Shown piece after piece: positions 1-7,713 of a DNA stretch of 38,025 nt (the stretch's first letter is position 1; each line of letters starts with the position of its first letter). Source of the DNA: DATDMG01 sp036518955 (GTDB lineage: Bacteria; Actinomycetota; Actinomycetes; Actinomycetales; Kineosporiaceae); NCBI GenBank assembly GCA_036518955.1, contig DATDMG010000542.1:1-38025 (forward strand). Direction: 5' to 3'. A program made the position numbers and the translations under genes. The notes under the pieces are model-generated. The model did not search any database. It was not told the DNA's origin and was given only the letters and a program-made list of their open reading frames with translations.

Positions 1-9
1 TGCCGTGGG

Positions 10-198
10 TCACTGGCCGCCCTTCTGCACGAAGCCCTTGACGAACTCCTCCGCGTTGGATTCGAGGACGTCGTCGATCTCGTCCAGCAGCGCGTCGACG
101 TCCTCGTCCTTGGCCTGCGTCTGCGGTGTGGTGGGGACGGGCACGCCCTCGGGGTCGTCGTCCCGCCCTCGTGGGCGCTGGTGCTCCTGACCGGCCAT
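10..198 (-). CDS. pup: Prokaryotic ubiquitin-like protein Pup
   Basis: Pup is the small disordered protein modifier that is linked to lysines of target proteins and delivers them to the actinobacterial proteasome. The 62-residue product has the acidic middle (DDVLESNAEEF) and the C-terminal FVQKGGQ ending. The terminal Gln must be deamidated to Glu by Dop before ligation, so this is the Gln-type Pup. I chose the ATG at 198 because an AGGAGG ribosome binding site lies just upstream and the remaining 62 residues match the family length of about 60-70. A longer in-frame start at 270 would add an unrelated basic leader. It lies 133 bp downstream of dop on the same strand. Genes expected next (prcB, prcA) would be left of the window. 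Confidence 0.97.
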   Translation of the reverse strand: MAGQEHQRPRGRDDDPEGVPVPTTPQTQAKDEDVDALLDEIDDVLESNAEEFVKGFVQKGGQ

Positions 199-331
199 CA
201 CGTCCTCCTCGAACATCCAGGTGCTGCGCTCGATCCTAGGTGCCTGACCGCAGGTTTCGCCCGGTGGCACCGCGTGCGGGCCCGCTCACGCCCTCCGCCC
301 GGCGTCAGGCGTGTCGCCGCCCCGGTGCGCA

Positions 332-1852
332 TCAGCGGCCGGCCAGGGCGTCGACCAGGTCGGCGGCCGTGGCGCACCGGTCCAGCAGGGCCCCGACATG
401 GTCGCGGGTACCTCGGGTCGGGTCGAGCGTGGGCACCCGCTGGAGGGCCCCCCGGCCCGGGACGTCGAAGATCACCGAGTCCCAGGAGGCCGCCGCGACG
501 TGCTCGCCGTACTTGGCCAGACACCGACCGCGGAAGTAGGCCCGGGTGTCCACCGGGGGCTCGGACACCGACCGGGCGATCTCCTGGTCGGTCACCAGCC
601 GCTCGATCTGGCCCCGTTCCCGCAGCCGGTGGTACAGCCCCTTCTCCGGTCGGACGTCGGCCCACTGCAGGTCGATGAGCTGCAGCCTGGCGGCGTCCCA
701 GCTGAGGTTCTCGCGGTTGCGGAAGCCCTCCAGCAGACGGAGCTTCGCCACCCAGTCCAGCTCCCGCGCGCACAGCATGGGGTCGCGTTCCAGCCGGGTG
801 AGCACGCTCTCCCAGCGGCGCAGCACCTCGACCGTGTGCTCGTCGGCGTCCGTGCCGTACCGATCGTCGACGAACGCCTTCACCTGCTCGAAGAACAGCC
901 ACTGGAGCTGGACGCCGGTCACCGCCCGCCCGTCGCGGAGCTTCACCGTGACGGTGAGCGTCGGGTCGTGCGAGATCGCGTGCAGGGCGGAGACCGGGCG
1001 CTCCACCCCCAGGTCGGCGGTGAACGCCCGCTGCTCGATGAGTTCCAGCACCAGGGACGTCGTGCCGACCTTCAGGTACGTGGCGACGTCGCACAGGTTG
1101 GCGTCGCCGATGATGACGTGCAGGCGGCGGAACCGGTCAGCACTGGCATGCGGCTCGTCGCGGGTGTTGATGATGGGGCGCTTGAGCGTCGTCTCGAGGC
1201 CCACCTCGACCTCGAAGAAGTCCGCCCGCTGGCTGATCTGGAAGCCGACGCCGGTGCCGTCCTGGCCGCGCCCGACCCGGCCGGAGCCGGTGACGACCTG
1301 GCGGGACACGAAGAAAGGGGTCAGGTAGCGCACGATGTCGGAGAACGGGGTCTCCCGGCGCATCAGGTAGTTCTCGTGCGTGCCGTAGGAGGCGCCCTTG
1401 TTGTCCGTGTTGTTCTTGTAGAGGTTCACCGGCCCCAGACCCGGGGTGGCGGCGATCCGGCGGGCCGCCTCGAGCATGACCCGCTCGCCGGCCTTGTCCC
1501 AGAGCAGCGCGTCGCGCGGGTTGGTGACCTCCGGTGAGCTGTACTCGGGGTGGGCGTGGTCGACGTAGAGCCTCGCGCCGTTGCTCAGGATCACGTTCGC
1601 CAGCCCCGGATCCTCCGGAGCATCGGTGAGCTGACTCGGGTCGGCGGCGTCGCGGACGACGTCCCAGCCACGTGCGTCGCGCAGGGGCGCCTCGTCCTCG
1701 TAGTCCCAGCGGGCCCGCCCGGCCCGGCTGCCCAGGGGCGCTGCGTAGGCGTTGACCACCTGGCTGGACATCAGCATCGCGTTGGCCGTCGGGTCGCCCG
1801 GGGCCGAGACGCCGTACTCGGTCTCGATGCCCATGACCCGTTGTGCGCTCAT
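332..1852 (-). CDS. dop: Pup deamidase/depupylase Dop
   Basis: Dop deamidates the C-terminal Gln of Pup and also removes Pup from conjugates. It belongs to the glutamine-synthetase-like Dop/PafA family. The 506-residue product begins MSAQRVMGIETEYG. Glu10 is the expected metal/ATP ligand, and Asp98 in YVDHAHPEYS corresponds to the catalytic Asp of the family. The stretch after APGDPTANAML, around residues 18-40, fits the Dop loop that separates Dop from PafA. The ATG at 1852 gives this canonical N-terminus; the frame stays open to 2014 but encodes nothing family-like. It is immediately upstream of pup, so one transcript would supply both Pup and its activating enzyme. The upstream region is shared with a divergent DUF3054 gene. 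Confidence 0.96.
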   Translation of the reverse strand: MSAQRVMGIETEYGVSAPGDPTANAMLMSSQVVNAYAAPLGSRAGRARWDYEDEAPLRDARGWDVVRDAADPSQLTDAPEDPGLANVILSNGARLYVDHAHPEYSSPEVTNPRDALLWDKAGERVMLEAARRIAATPGLGPVNLYKNNTDNKGASYGTHENYLMRRETPFSDIVRYLTPFFVSRQVVTGSGRVGRGQDGTGVGFQISQRADFFEVEVGLETTLKRPIINTRDEPHASADRFRRLHVIIGDANLCDVATYLKVGTTSLVLELIEQRAFTADLGVERPVSALHAISHDPTLTVTVKLRDGRAVTGVQLQWLFFEQVKAFVDDRYGTDADEHTVEVLRRWESVLTRLERDPMLCARELDWVAKLRLLEGFRNRENLSWDAARLQLIDLQWADVRPEKGLYHRLRERGQIERLVTDQEIARSVSEPPVDTRAYFRGRCLAKYGEHVAAASWDSVIFDVPGRGALQRVPTLDPTRGTRDHVGALLDRCATAADLVDALAGR

Positions 1853-1980
1853 GACCGCCAGCCTACGTCGCGGACCCGACAGGAAGGTCGCCAGCACGGC
1901 GCCCCGGCCCGGGACCGGGGCATGCCCTCGGGCCGCGGGCTCCGGCGGCCCGGGACGGACGCCGGTCGGCGGCTGGCACC

Positions 1981-2421
1981 ATGGACCACGTGAGTGGCCG
2001 CACCCTCGACCCACCGGACCTCCCCGAGCCGAGCCGGCTCCGCGCGGCGTGGCTCGGCGCCGGCGCCGACCTGCTGGCGGTCGTCGTCTTCGCGGCGCTC
2101 GGACGCCGGGCCCACGACGAGGGGTCCGCGCTCACCGGCACCCTCGCCACCGCCGGGCCCTTCCTCGTCGGGGCCGGCGCGGCCTGGCTGGGGATGATCG
2201 GTACCTCCGCCGTCCGGAGACGGGACGGGTCGTCCCTGCGCTCGGGCCTGCTCGTGGTGGTGGTGACCGTCGCCATGGGCATGCTGCTGCGCCACGCCGC
2301 CGGACGGGGCACGCCGCTGCCGTTCGTCATCGTGGCCACCACCTTCCTGGGTCTGGCGCTGCTCGGCTGGAGGGTGGGGGTCCGGGCGGTGACCCTCCGA
2401 CGGCGTCGACGTCCGGGGTGA
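1981..2421 (+). CDS. DUF3054 family membrane protein
   Basis: The 146-residue protein has about four hydrophobic segments (around residues 27-43, 58-75, 90-105 and 115-133) and short polar loops. It ends in a basic tail (RRRRRPG), which suggests a cytoplasmic C-terminus. The pattern and its place opposite dop match the small DUF3054 membrane proteins found beside the Pup-proteasome genes of other actinomycetes. No function is established for the family. It is divergent from dop (128 bp between starts) and converges on arc, 95 bp downstream. The ATG at 1981 is used; a GTG nine bases later is an alternative because no clear ribosome binding site favours either. Confidence 0.8.
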   Translation: MDHVSGRTLDPPDLPEPSRLRAAWLGAGADLLAVVVFAALGRRAHDEGSALTGTLATAGPFLVGAGAAWLGMIGTSAVRRRDGSSLRSGLLVVVVTVAMGMLLRHAAGRGTPLPFVIVATTFLGLALLGWRVGVRAVTLRRRRRPG

Positions 2422-2516
2422 CGCCCGCCCGCGACCACGGCGGGCCGGCCCGGTGAGCCGGTCAGGCGCGCACCAGCGGCCGGATCCCTCGGACCCGGGC
2501 CGCCGGTACGCCGCTG

Positions 2517-4244
2517 CTACAGGTACTGGCCGGTGTTCGGCACGGTGTCGATGGTCCGGCCCGGTTCGCTGCCCTGCTTGCCCTGGATGATCGTCCGGAT
2601 GTAGACGATGCGCTCGCCCTTCTTGCCGGAGATCCGGGCCCAGTCGTCGGGGTTGGTGGTGTTCGGCAGGTCCTCGTTCTCCTTGAACTCGTCAACGCAC
2701 GCCGCCAGCAGGTGCTCCACCCGGATCCCTCGCCGGCCGAAGTCGAGGAAGTCCTTGATGGCCATCTTCTTGGCCCGGTCCACGATGTTCTGGATCATGG
2801 CTCCGGAGTTGAAGTCCTTGAAGTACAGGACCTCCTTGTCACCGTTGGCGTAGGTGACCTCGAGGAACTGGTTCTCCTCACTCTCGGTGTACATCCGCTC
2901 GACCGTCCGCTGGATCATCGCGTCGACCGCCGCGGACGGCGAACCACCGTTCGCCTCCAGGTCGGAGCTGTGCAGCGGGAGGTCGGCCGTCAGGTACTTG
3001 GAGAAGATGTCCCGGGCCGCCTCGGCGTCCGGGCGCTGGATCTTGATCTTCACGTCCAGTCGGCCGGGCCGGAGGATGGCCGGGTCGATCATGTCTTCGC
3101 GGTTGGAGGCACCGATCACGATCACGTTCTCCAGCCGCTCGACCCCGTCGATCTCGCTGAGGAGCTGCGGCACGATCGTCGTCTCGACATCCGAGCTGAC
3201 GCCCGACCCGCGGGTGCGGAACAGCGAATCCATCTCGTCGAAGAAGACCACGACCGGCGTCCCCTCGCCGGCCTTCTCCCGGGCCCGGGAGAAGATCAGC
3301 CGGATGTGCCGCTCAGTCTCGCCGACGTACTTGTTCAGCAGTTCCGGGCCCTTGATGTTGAGGAAGAAGCTCTTGGACTCCTTCAGCCCGCGCAGCTCCC
3401 CCACCTTCTTGGCGAGGGAGTTGGCGACCGCCTTGGCGATCAGCGTCTTGCCGCAGCCGGGAGGACCGTACAGGAGGATGCCCTTGGGCGGCTTCAGCCC
3501 GTGCTCACGGAACAGGTCGGGGTGCAGGAACGGCAGTTCCACCGCGTCGCGGATCTGCTCGATCTGCGACCCCAGGCCGCCGATGTCACCGTAATCGATG
3601 TCCGGTACCTCTTCGAGGACGAGTTCCTCGACCTCCGAGCGCGGGATCTTCTCGAAGATGAAGCCGGACCGCGGTTCCATCGTGAACGCGTCACCGACGC
3701 GCAGCCGTTCCTCGCGCAGCTCACCCGAGAGGTGCACGACGCGCTCCTCGTCCGCGTGCGCGACGACCAACGCCCGGTCGTCGTCCAACAGCTCCTTGAG
3801 GATGACGATCTCGCCGGTGCGCTCGAACGCACGTGCCGCGACGATGTTGAACGCCTCGTTGAGCATGACCTCCTGGCCCGCACGCAACGCGTCCAGGTCG
3901 ACCGATGGGCTCACCGCGACGCGCATCTTCCGTCCGGAGCTGACGATGTCTGCCGTCGACTCCTCGCCGGTGGTGAGGAAGACGCCGAACGTGTTCGGCG
4001 GCTGCGCGAGCCGGTCCACCTCCGCCTTGAGGGCGACGATCTGGTCCCGGGCGTCGCGCAAGGTGGACGTCAGTCGGTCGTTCTGGGTGGCCAGCTGGCT
4101 CACCTGTGCCCGGAGGCGGGCTACCTGCTCGGTCTCGCCGGGGTACCCGCGCAGGCCCCGGACCCGCTCGAGCTCGCCCTCGAGACGCGCGATCTCGGCC
4201 CGCAGAGCCCCCACCTCGTGGTTGGTCGATTCGCTGTTGGTCAT
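2517..4244 (-). CDS. arc: Proteasomal AAA+ ATPase ARC/Mpa
   Basis: This is the hexameric ring ATPase that binds Pup, unfolds pupylated substrates and threads them into the 20S proteasome. Its 575 residues show an N-terminal coiled coil (about 10-80) that binds Pup, and two OB-fold segments (about 86-215). An AAA module follows, with Walker A GPPGCGKT (260-267) and Walker B VVFFDEMD (332-339). It ends in GQYL, with the penultimate Tyr of the proteasome-docking tail. The ATG at 4244 is preceded by GGGAGGTG. The open frame continues to 4508 but the extra 88 residues are not family-like. The gene converges on the DUF3054 gene and lies downstream of trmI. Confidence 0.97.
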   Translation of the reverse strand: MTNSESTNHEVGALRAEIARLEGELERVRGLRGYPGETEQVARLRAQVSQLATQNDRLTSTLRDARDQIVALKAEVDRLAQPPNTFGVFLTTGEESTADIVSSGRKMRVAVSPSVDLDALRAGQEVMLNEAFNIVAARAFERTGEIVILKELLDDDRALVVAHADEERVVHLSGELREERLRVGDAFTMEPRSGFIFEKIPRSEVEELVLEEVPDIDYGDIGGLGSQIEQIRDAVELPFLHPDLFREHGLKPPKGILLYGPPGCGKTLIAKAVANSLAKKVGELRGLKESKSFFLNIKGPELLNKYVGETERHIRLIFSRAREKAGEGTPVVVFFDEMDSLFRTRGSGVSSDVETTIVPQLLSEIDGVERLENVIVIGASNREDMIDPAILRPGRLDVKIKIQRPDAEAARDIFSKYLTADLPLHSSDLEANGGSPSAAVDAMIQRTVERMYTESEENQFLEVTYANGDKEVLYFKDFNSGAMIQNIVDRAKKMAIKDFLDFGRRGIRVEHLLAACVDEFKENEDLPNTTNPDDWARISGKKGERIVYIRTIIQGKQGSEPGRTIDTVPNTGQYL

Positions 4245-4523
4245 CGCCGGCACCTCCCGTGCTTCCGGGTGGAACCACTCGACCCTAACGCGCCTCATCG
4301 CAGATGTGCCCGCGACGCGGCACGAGGACCGCGAGACGTCTGTCTCGCTCCCACCGCTTCCGATCCTCGGCTCGTCTTTGGGCCGCTGTGCCGAAAGCGT
4401 GACGAATGGATGGCCGTCAGGCAAGGGCTGGACGACGAGAATGTGATGTCGAGTGACCGGCTGTTCACGCTGTGTAGGACTTTGGTCACTTCTGGCCGAA
4501 AAAGTCACCGTGCCAGGGGCTGG

Positions 4524-5699
4524 TTACCCCAGCTCCGGCGTGTCCTCGCCGTCCGGGACGGCGCGGGCCCGATCAGCGGTCACGTCCCGGCGGACCCTGC
4601 GGATCCTCTTCTCCGAGACGGGGCGTTCGCCGAGGTCCGCCGCCGACCACCGCTCCCAGGCCTCGTCGACGCCCTCGCCCCCCTCCCGGGTGGAGGCGGC
4701 CGGGCGGCGGCGGCGCAGGGGCGGGGTGACCCCGTCGGCCAGGCGACGACTGGTCACCAGGAAACCGGTGTGCCCGACCATGCGGTGCTGCGGGCGGACG
4801 GCGAGCCCCTCCAGGTGCCAGCCACGGACCATCGACTCCCAGGCGCTCGGCTCGGTGAACCGGCCGTCGTCCCGGATCGTCTCGGCCACCCGGGAGAGCT
4901 GGGTGGCGGTGGCGACGTAACAGATCAGGACGCCGCCGGGTACCAGGGCCGGGGCCACGACGTCCAGGCACTCCCAGGGGGCGAGCATGTCGAGAACGAC
5001 CCGGTCGACGTGGACTTCGTCCAGGCTCTCGCCGAGATCACCCACGGTGAGCCGCCACGCCGGGTGGGGGCCGCCGAAGAAGGCCTCGACGTTCGCCCGG
5101 GCGATGTCGGCGAAGTCCGCCCGCCGCTCGTACGAGTGGACCAGCCCGGCGTCGCCGACCGCACGCAGCAGCGACATCGTGAGTGCGCCCGACCCCACGC
5201 CGGCCTCGACCACGCGGGCCCCCGGGAAGATGTCGGCCATGGCCACGATCTGGCCGGAGTCCTTGGGGTAGACCACTGCCGCCCCCCGCGGCATGGACAG
5301 GACGTAGTCGGCCAGCAGCGGACGCAGGGCCAGGTACTCGACGCCTGCGGTGTTGCGGACGACGGTGCCCTCCGGCTGACCGATCAGCTGGTCGTGGTGG
5401 AACAGCCCCCGGTGGGTGTGGAACTCCCGGCCGGCACCCAGCGTGATGGTGTGCAGCCGCCCCTTGGGATCGGTCAGCTGGACGCGTTCGCCCGCCCGCA
5501 ACGGCCCTCGACGGTGGGCTGCTCCGGCCGGCTCGACCTCGGCCGGCTCGACCTCGGCCGGCTCGACCTCGGCCCACTCGATTCCCGTGGGGTGTGCCAC
5601 GGCTCGTGCGGCATCGGCCGCGGGTTCCCCGCCTCGACCGGCCTGATCGGGCGGCGCGGAGGCGTCGGGCGGGCGGGCGGCCCCGGCCGGTGCGGTCAT
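4524..5699 (-). CDS. trmI: tRNA (adenine-N1)-methyltransferase TrmI
   Basis: TrmI methylates N1 of adenine 58 in the T-loop of tRNAs using S-adenosylmethionine. Visible features are the N-terminal domain (LRAGERVQLTDPKGR, YVLSMPRGAAVVYPKDSGQI) and the SAM-binding loop VVEAGVGSGALT. The family motif DRVVLDMLAPWE lies near the active site. The 391-residue product carries an unusual N-terminal extension with three tandem EVEPA units. The C-terminal tail (about 60 residues) is basic and low in complexity. An ATG two codons upstream, at 5705, is equally possible because no ribosome binding site discriminates. The gene is divergent from the RecB-like gene and precedes arc by 279 bp on the same strand. 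Confidence 0.93.
   Translation of the reverse strand: MTAPAGAARPPDASAPPDQAGRGGEPAADAARAVAHPTGIEWAEVEPAEVEPAEVEPAGAAHRRGPLRAGERVQLTDPKGRLHTITLGAGREFHTHRGLFHHDQLIGQPEGTVVRNTAGVEYLALRPLLADYVLSMPRGAAVVYPKDSGQIVAMADIFPGARVVEAGVGSGALTMSLLRAVGDAGLVHSYERRADFADIARANVEAFFGGPHPAWRLTVGDLGESLDEVHVDRVVLDMLAPWECLDVVAPALVPGGVLICYVATATQLSRVAETIRDDGRFTEPSAWESMVRGWHLEGLAVRPQHRMVGHTGFLVTSRRLADGVTPPLRRRRPAASTREGGEGVDEAWERWSAADLGERPVSEKRIRRVRRDVTADRARAVPDGEDTPELG
5526..5570. repeat. Three tandem 15-bp repeats in trmI
   Basis: The unit ggccggctcgacctc occurs three times back to back (5526-5540, 5541-5555, 5556-5570) without mismatch. On the minus strand it encodes the repeated pentapeptide EVEPA in the N-terminal extension of TrmI. 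The unit length preserves the frame, so copy number can change without disrupting the gene. Confidence 0.95.
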
Positions 5700-5819
5700 G
5701 GGCATCCAGTCTAGGCGTCGCCCCCGGCCGCCGGTGTGCTGGCTCCCCGACGTCCTCGGGCCCACCCCCTCGGAGTGGATCGAGCGAAACTGTCGGTGCG
5801 CTCTCCTACAGTCCCCTCC

Positions 5820-6674
5820 ATGGCTCCCTCCGCGCTGTCGCCGTCCCGGGCGGGCGATTTCATGCAGTGTCCGCTGCTGTACCGATTCCGGGTCGTCGAC
5901 AGGTTGCCCGAGACCCCCACTCCGGCGATGGCGCGTGGCACCGTGGTGCACGCCGTGCTCGAGCGGCTCTTCGACCTGCCCGCGTCGGCCCGCACGGTGG
6001 AGGCCGCGCGGCGGTTGCTCGGCCCGCAGTGGGACCGGATCTGCTCCGAAGCCCCCCAGCTGGCCGCCTTGTTCGACGGCGACGGGGTGGCTCAGGCGGC
6101 CTGGTTGGCCGGCGCCCACGAGCTGATCGGCCGTTGGTTCGACCTGGAGGACCCGACCCGGCTGGAGCCGGCCGAGCGCGAGCTCTACGTCGAGACGACG
6201 TTGGAGGGCGGGCTGGTGCTGCGCGGTTACGTCGACCGGCTCGACGTCGCCCCGGACGGGCGGATGCGCGTGGTCGACTACAAGACCGGTCGGGCTCCCC
6301 GGGAGGCGTTCGAGGGCAAGGCGCTGTTCCAGATGAAGTTCTACGCGCTGGTCCTCTGGCGATTGCGGGGGGCGGTGCCCTCGATGCTGCAACTGATCTA
6401 CCTGGGCAGCGGCGAGGTGCTTCGGTACACCCCGGAGGAGTCCGACCTGCTGGCCACGGAGCGCAAGGTGAAGGCCCTCTGGGTGGCGATCGAGCGGGCG
6501 GCGGCCACCGGTGACTGGCGCGCCTCTCCCAGCCGACTCTGCGACTGGTGCAACCATCAGGCCCTTTGCCCGTCGTTCGGGGGCACCCCGCCCCCGCTCC
6601 CGCTCGACGTCGCGGACCGGGTGATCGGCGAGGGTGCCTCCGCACCGGAGACGCCGGGGTTGGACGAGCCGTGA
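5820..6674 (+). CDS. RecB-family PD-(D/E)XK nuclease, probable Fe-S
   Basis: This 284-residue protein is a stand-alone nuclease domain of the RecB/Cas4/AddB type. The motif series is complete: GTVVHAVLE with the motif-I His, RGYVDRLD with the metal-binding Asp, and VVDYKTGR with the D-x-K core. A cysteine near the N-terminus (FMQCPLLYRF) and a C-terminal Cys-x2-Cys-x5-Cys (CDWCNHQALC) reproduce the four-cysteine arrangement that holds a 4Fe-4S cluster in AddB and Cas4. There is no helicase domain. It starts at ATG 5820, 120 bp from the divergent trmI. The same pairing occurs in mycobacteria (Rv2118c/Rv2119, from memory). A role in DNA repair is inferred; there is no CRISPR array nearby to suggest Cas4. 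Confidence 0.88.
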   Translation: MAPSALSPSRAGDFMQCPLLYRFRVVDRLPETPTPAMARGTVVHAVLERLFDLPASARTVEAARRLLGPQWDRICSEAPQLAALFDGDGVAQAAWLAGAHELIGRWFDLEDPTRLEPAERELYVETTLEGGLVLRGYVDRLDVAPDGRMRVVDYKTGRAPREAFEGKALFQMKFYALVLWRLRGAVPSMLQLIYLGSGEVLRYTPEESDLLATERKVKALWVAIERAAATGDWRASPSRLCDWCNHQALCPSFGGTPPPLPLDVADRVIGEGASAPETPGLDEP

Positions 6675-6752
6675 CGAGCCCAGGCAACGTCACGCCTGTT
6701 GAGGGGGCCGACCTGCCGGGAACCGGAGGACGGCGGGCGACGTCCGCGCCAC

Positions 6753-6782
6753 GTGAAGGCCGGTGAAGGCCGGTGAAGGCCG
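6753..6782. repeat. Three tandem 10-bp repeats, intergenic
   Basis: The decamer gtgaaggccg is present three times without interruption in the 270-bp gap between the RecB-like gene and the ABC ATPase. It carries no open frame or hairpin. I see nothing else clear in this gap apart from the ribosome binding site of the next gene. Confidence 0.9.
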
Positions 6783-6944
6783 CATCAGTACGGAGTAGGG
6801 GGCTGTCTCCCGCCGGTCCTGCGGCTGCCACCAGTGTGTCGGCCGACGGGAACGGCCAGACTGGACGTAGATCGTTCTATTCGATGCGCGCACGGCACGC
6901 CGCGACTCGCGACCCGCGCGAGCCGCTCTCGGAAGGAGCCCTTC

Positions 6945-7712
6945 GTGGCTGGAGTTGTTGGCCCAGCAGATCCTCACGTCGTCGCCAGTGCTATCGACGT
7001 GGTCAAGATGTACGGCTCGGGAGAGGCCGTCGTCACTGCCCTCGACCGGGTCAGCGTGGACTTCAAGCGCGGGCGGCTGACCGCCATCATGGGACCGTCC
7101 GGTTCGGGCAAGAGCACCCTGATGCACTGTATGGCGGCCCTGGACCGCCCGACCTCCGGCCGGGTGGTCATCGACGGGACCGAGATCAACGGACTGAAGG
7201 ACCGGGCACTCACCGCCCTGCGGCGCGACCGGTTGGGATTCGTGTTCCAGTCCTACAACCTGGTGCCCACCCTGACCGCGCGGGAGAACATCACGTTGCC
7301 GCTCGACATCGCCGGCGCCGCGGTGGACCGGGCGTGGTTCGACACGCTGATCGACACCGTCGGCCTGGGCAACCGACTCGGGCACCGGCCGAGTCAGCTG
7401 TCGGGCGGCCAGCAGCAGCGGGTGGCCTGCGCTCGCGCCCTGGTCAGCCGGCCCGCGATCGTGTTCGCGGATGAGCCGACGGGCAACTTGGACTCGCGGT
7501 CGAGCGGCGAGATCCTCGCCTTCCTGCGGCGGTCCGTCGACGAGTTCGGGCAGAGCGTGGTGATGGTGACCCACGACGCGACCGCCGCCGCGTACGCCGA
7601 CCTCGTGCTCTTCCTCGCCGACGGGCGGATCGTCGACGAGCTGGACGCTCCGACCGCCGAGCGCGTGCTGGAGCGGATGAAGGGTTTCGAGCTGGCAGAT
7701 CGGCGAGGTTGA
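6945..7712 (+). CDS. ABC transporter ATP-binding protein, MacB/LolD type
   Basis: This 255-residue ATPase powers the FtsX-type permease encoded 1 bp downstream. It has Walker A GPSGSGKS (residues 50-57), Q-loop FQSYNL, signature LSGGQQQR, Walker B IVFADEPTGNLD and switch His in VTHD. The DEPTGNLDS sequence and the short length are typical of the MacB/LolD/FtsE group of exporters and mechanotransmitters, rather than importers. I chose the GTG at 6945 because GGAAGGAG lies about 8 bases upstream. The open frame extends to 6834 but that part is not conserved in character. Substrate cannot be read from the sequence; candidates in the group are lipoproteins, peptides or antibiotics. Confidence 0.93.
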   Translation: MAGVVGPADPHVVASAIDVVKMYGSGEAVVTALDRVSVDFKRGRLTAIMGPSGSGKSTLMHCMAALDRPTSGRVVIDGTEINGLKDRALTALRRDRLGFVFQSYNLVPTLTARENITLPLDIAGAAVDRAWFDTLIDTVGLGNRLGHRPSQLSGGQQQRVACARALVSRPAIVFADEPTGNLDSRSSGEILAFLRRSVDEFGQSVVMVTHDATAAAYADLVLFLADGRIVDELDAPTAERVLERMKGFELADRRG

Positions 7713-7713
7713 G

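Noticed and set aside
311..1537. A 408-codon plus-strand open frame
   Set aside because: It is the antisense shadow of dop.
4295..4489. A 64-codon minus-strand frame in the gap before arc
   Set aside because: It has no ribosome binding site and an irregular composition, and it resembles no known small protein; the gap is more likely the arc promoter region.
2712..5714. A 1,000-codon plus-strand open frame
   Set aside because: It lies antisense to arc and trmI, whose proteins are unmistakable. Its sequence is low-complexity and matches no family; long antisense frames are expected at this GC content.
5526..6782. CRISPR-like repetition near a Cas4-like nuclease
   Set aside because: The repeats here are 10- and 15-bp units directly adjacent to each other, without spacers, and one set is coding. 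No cas genes are present.
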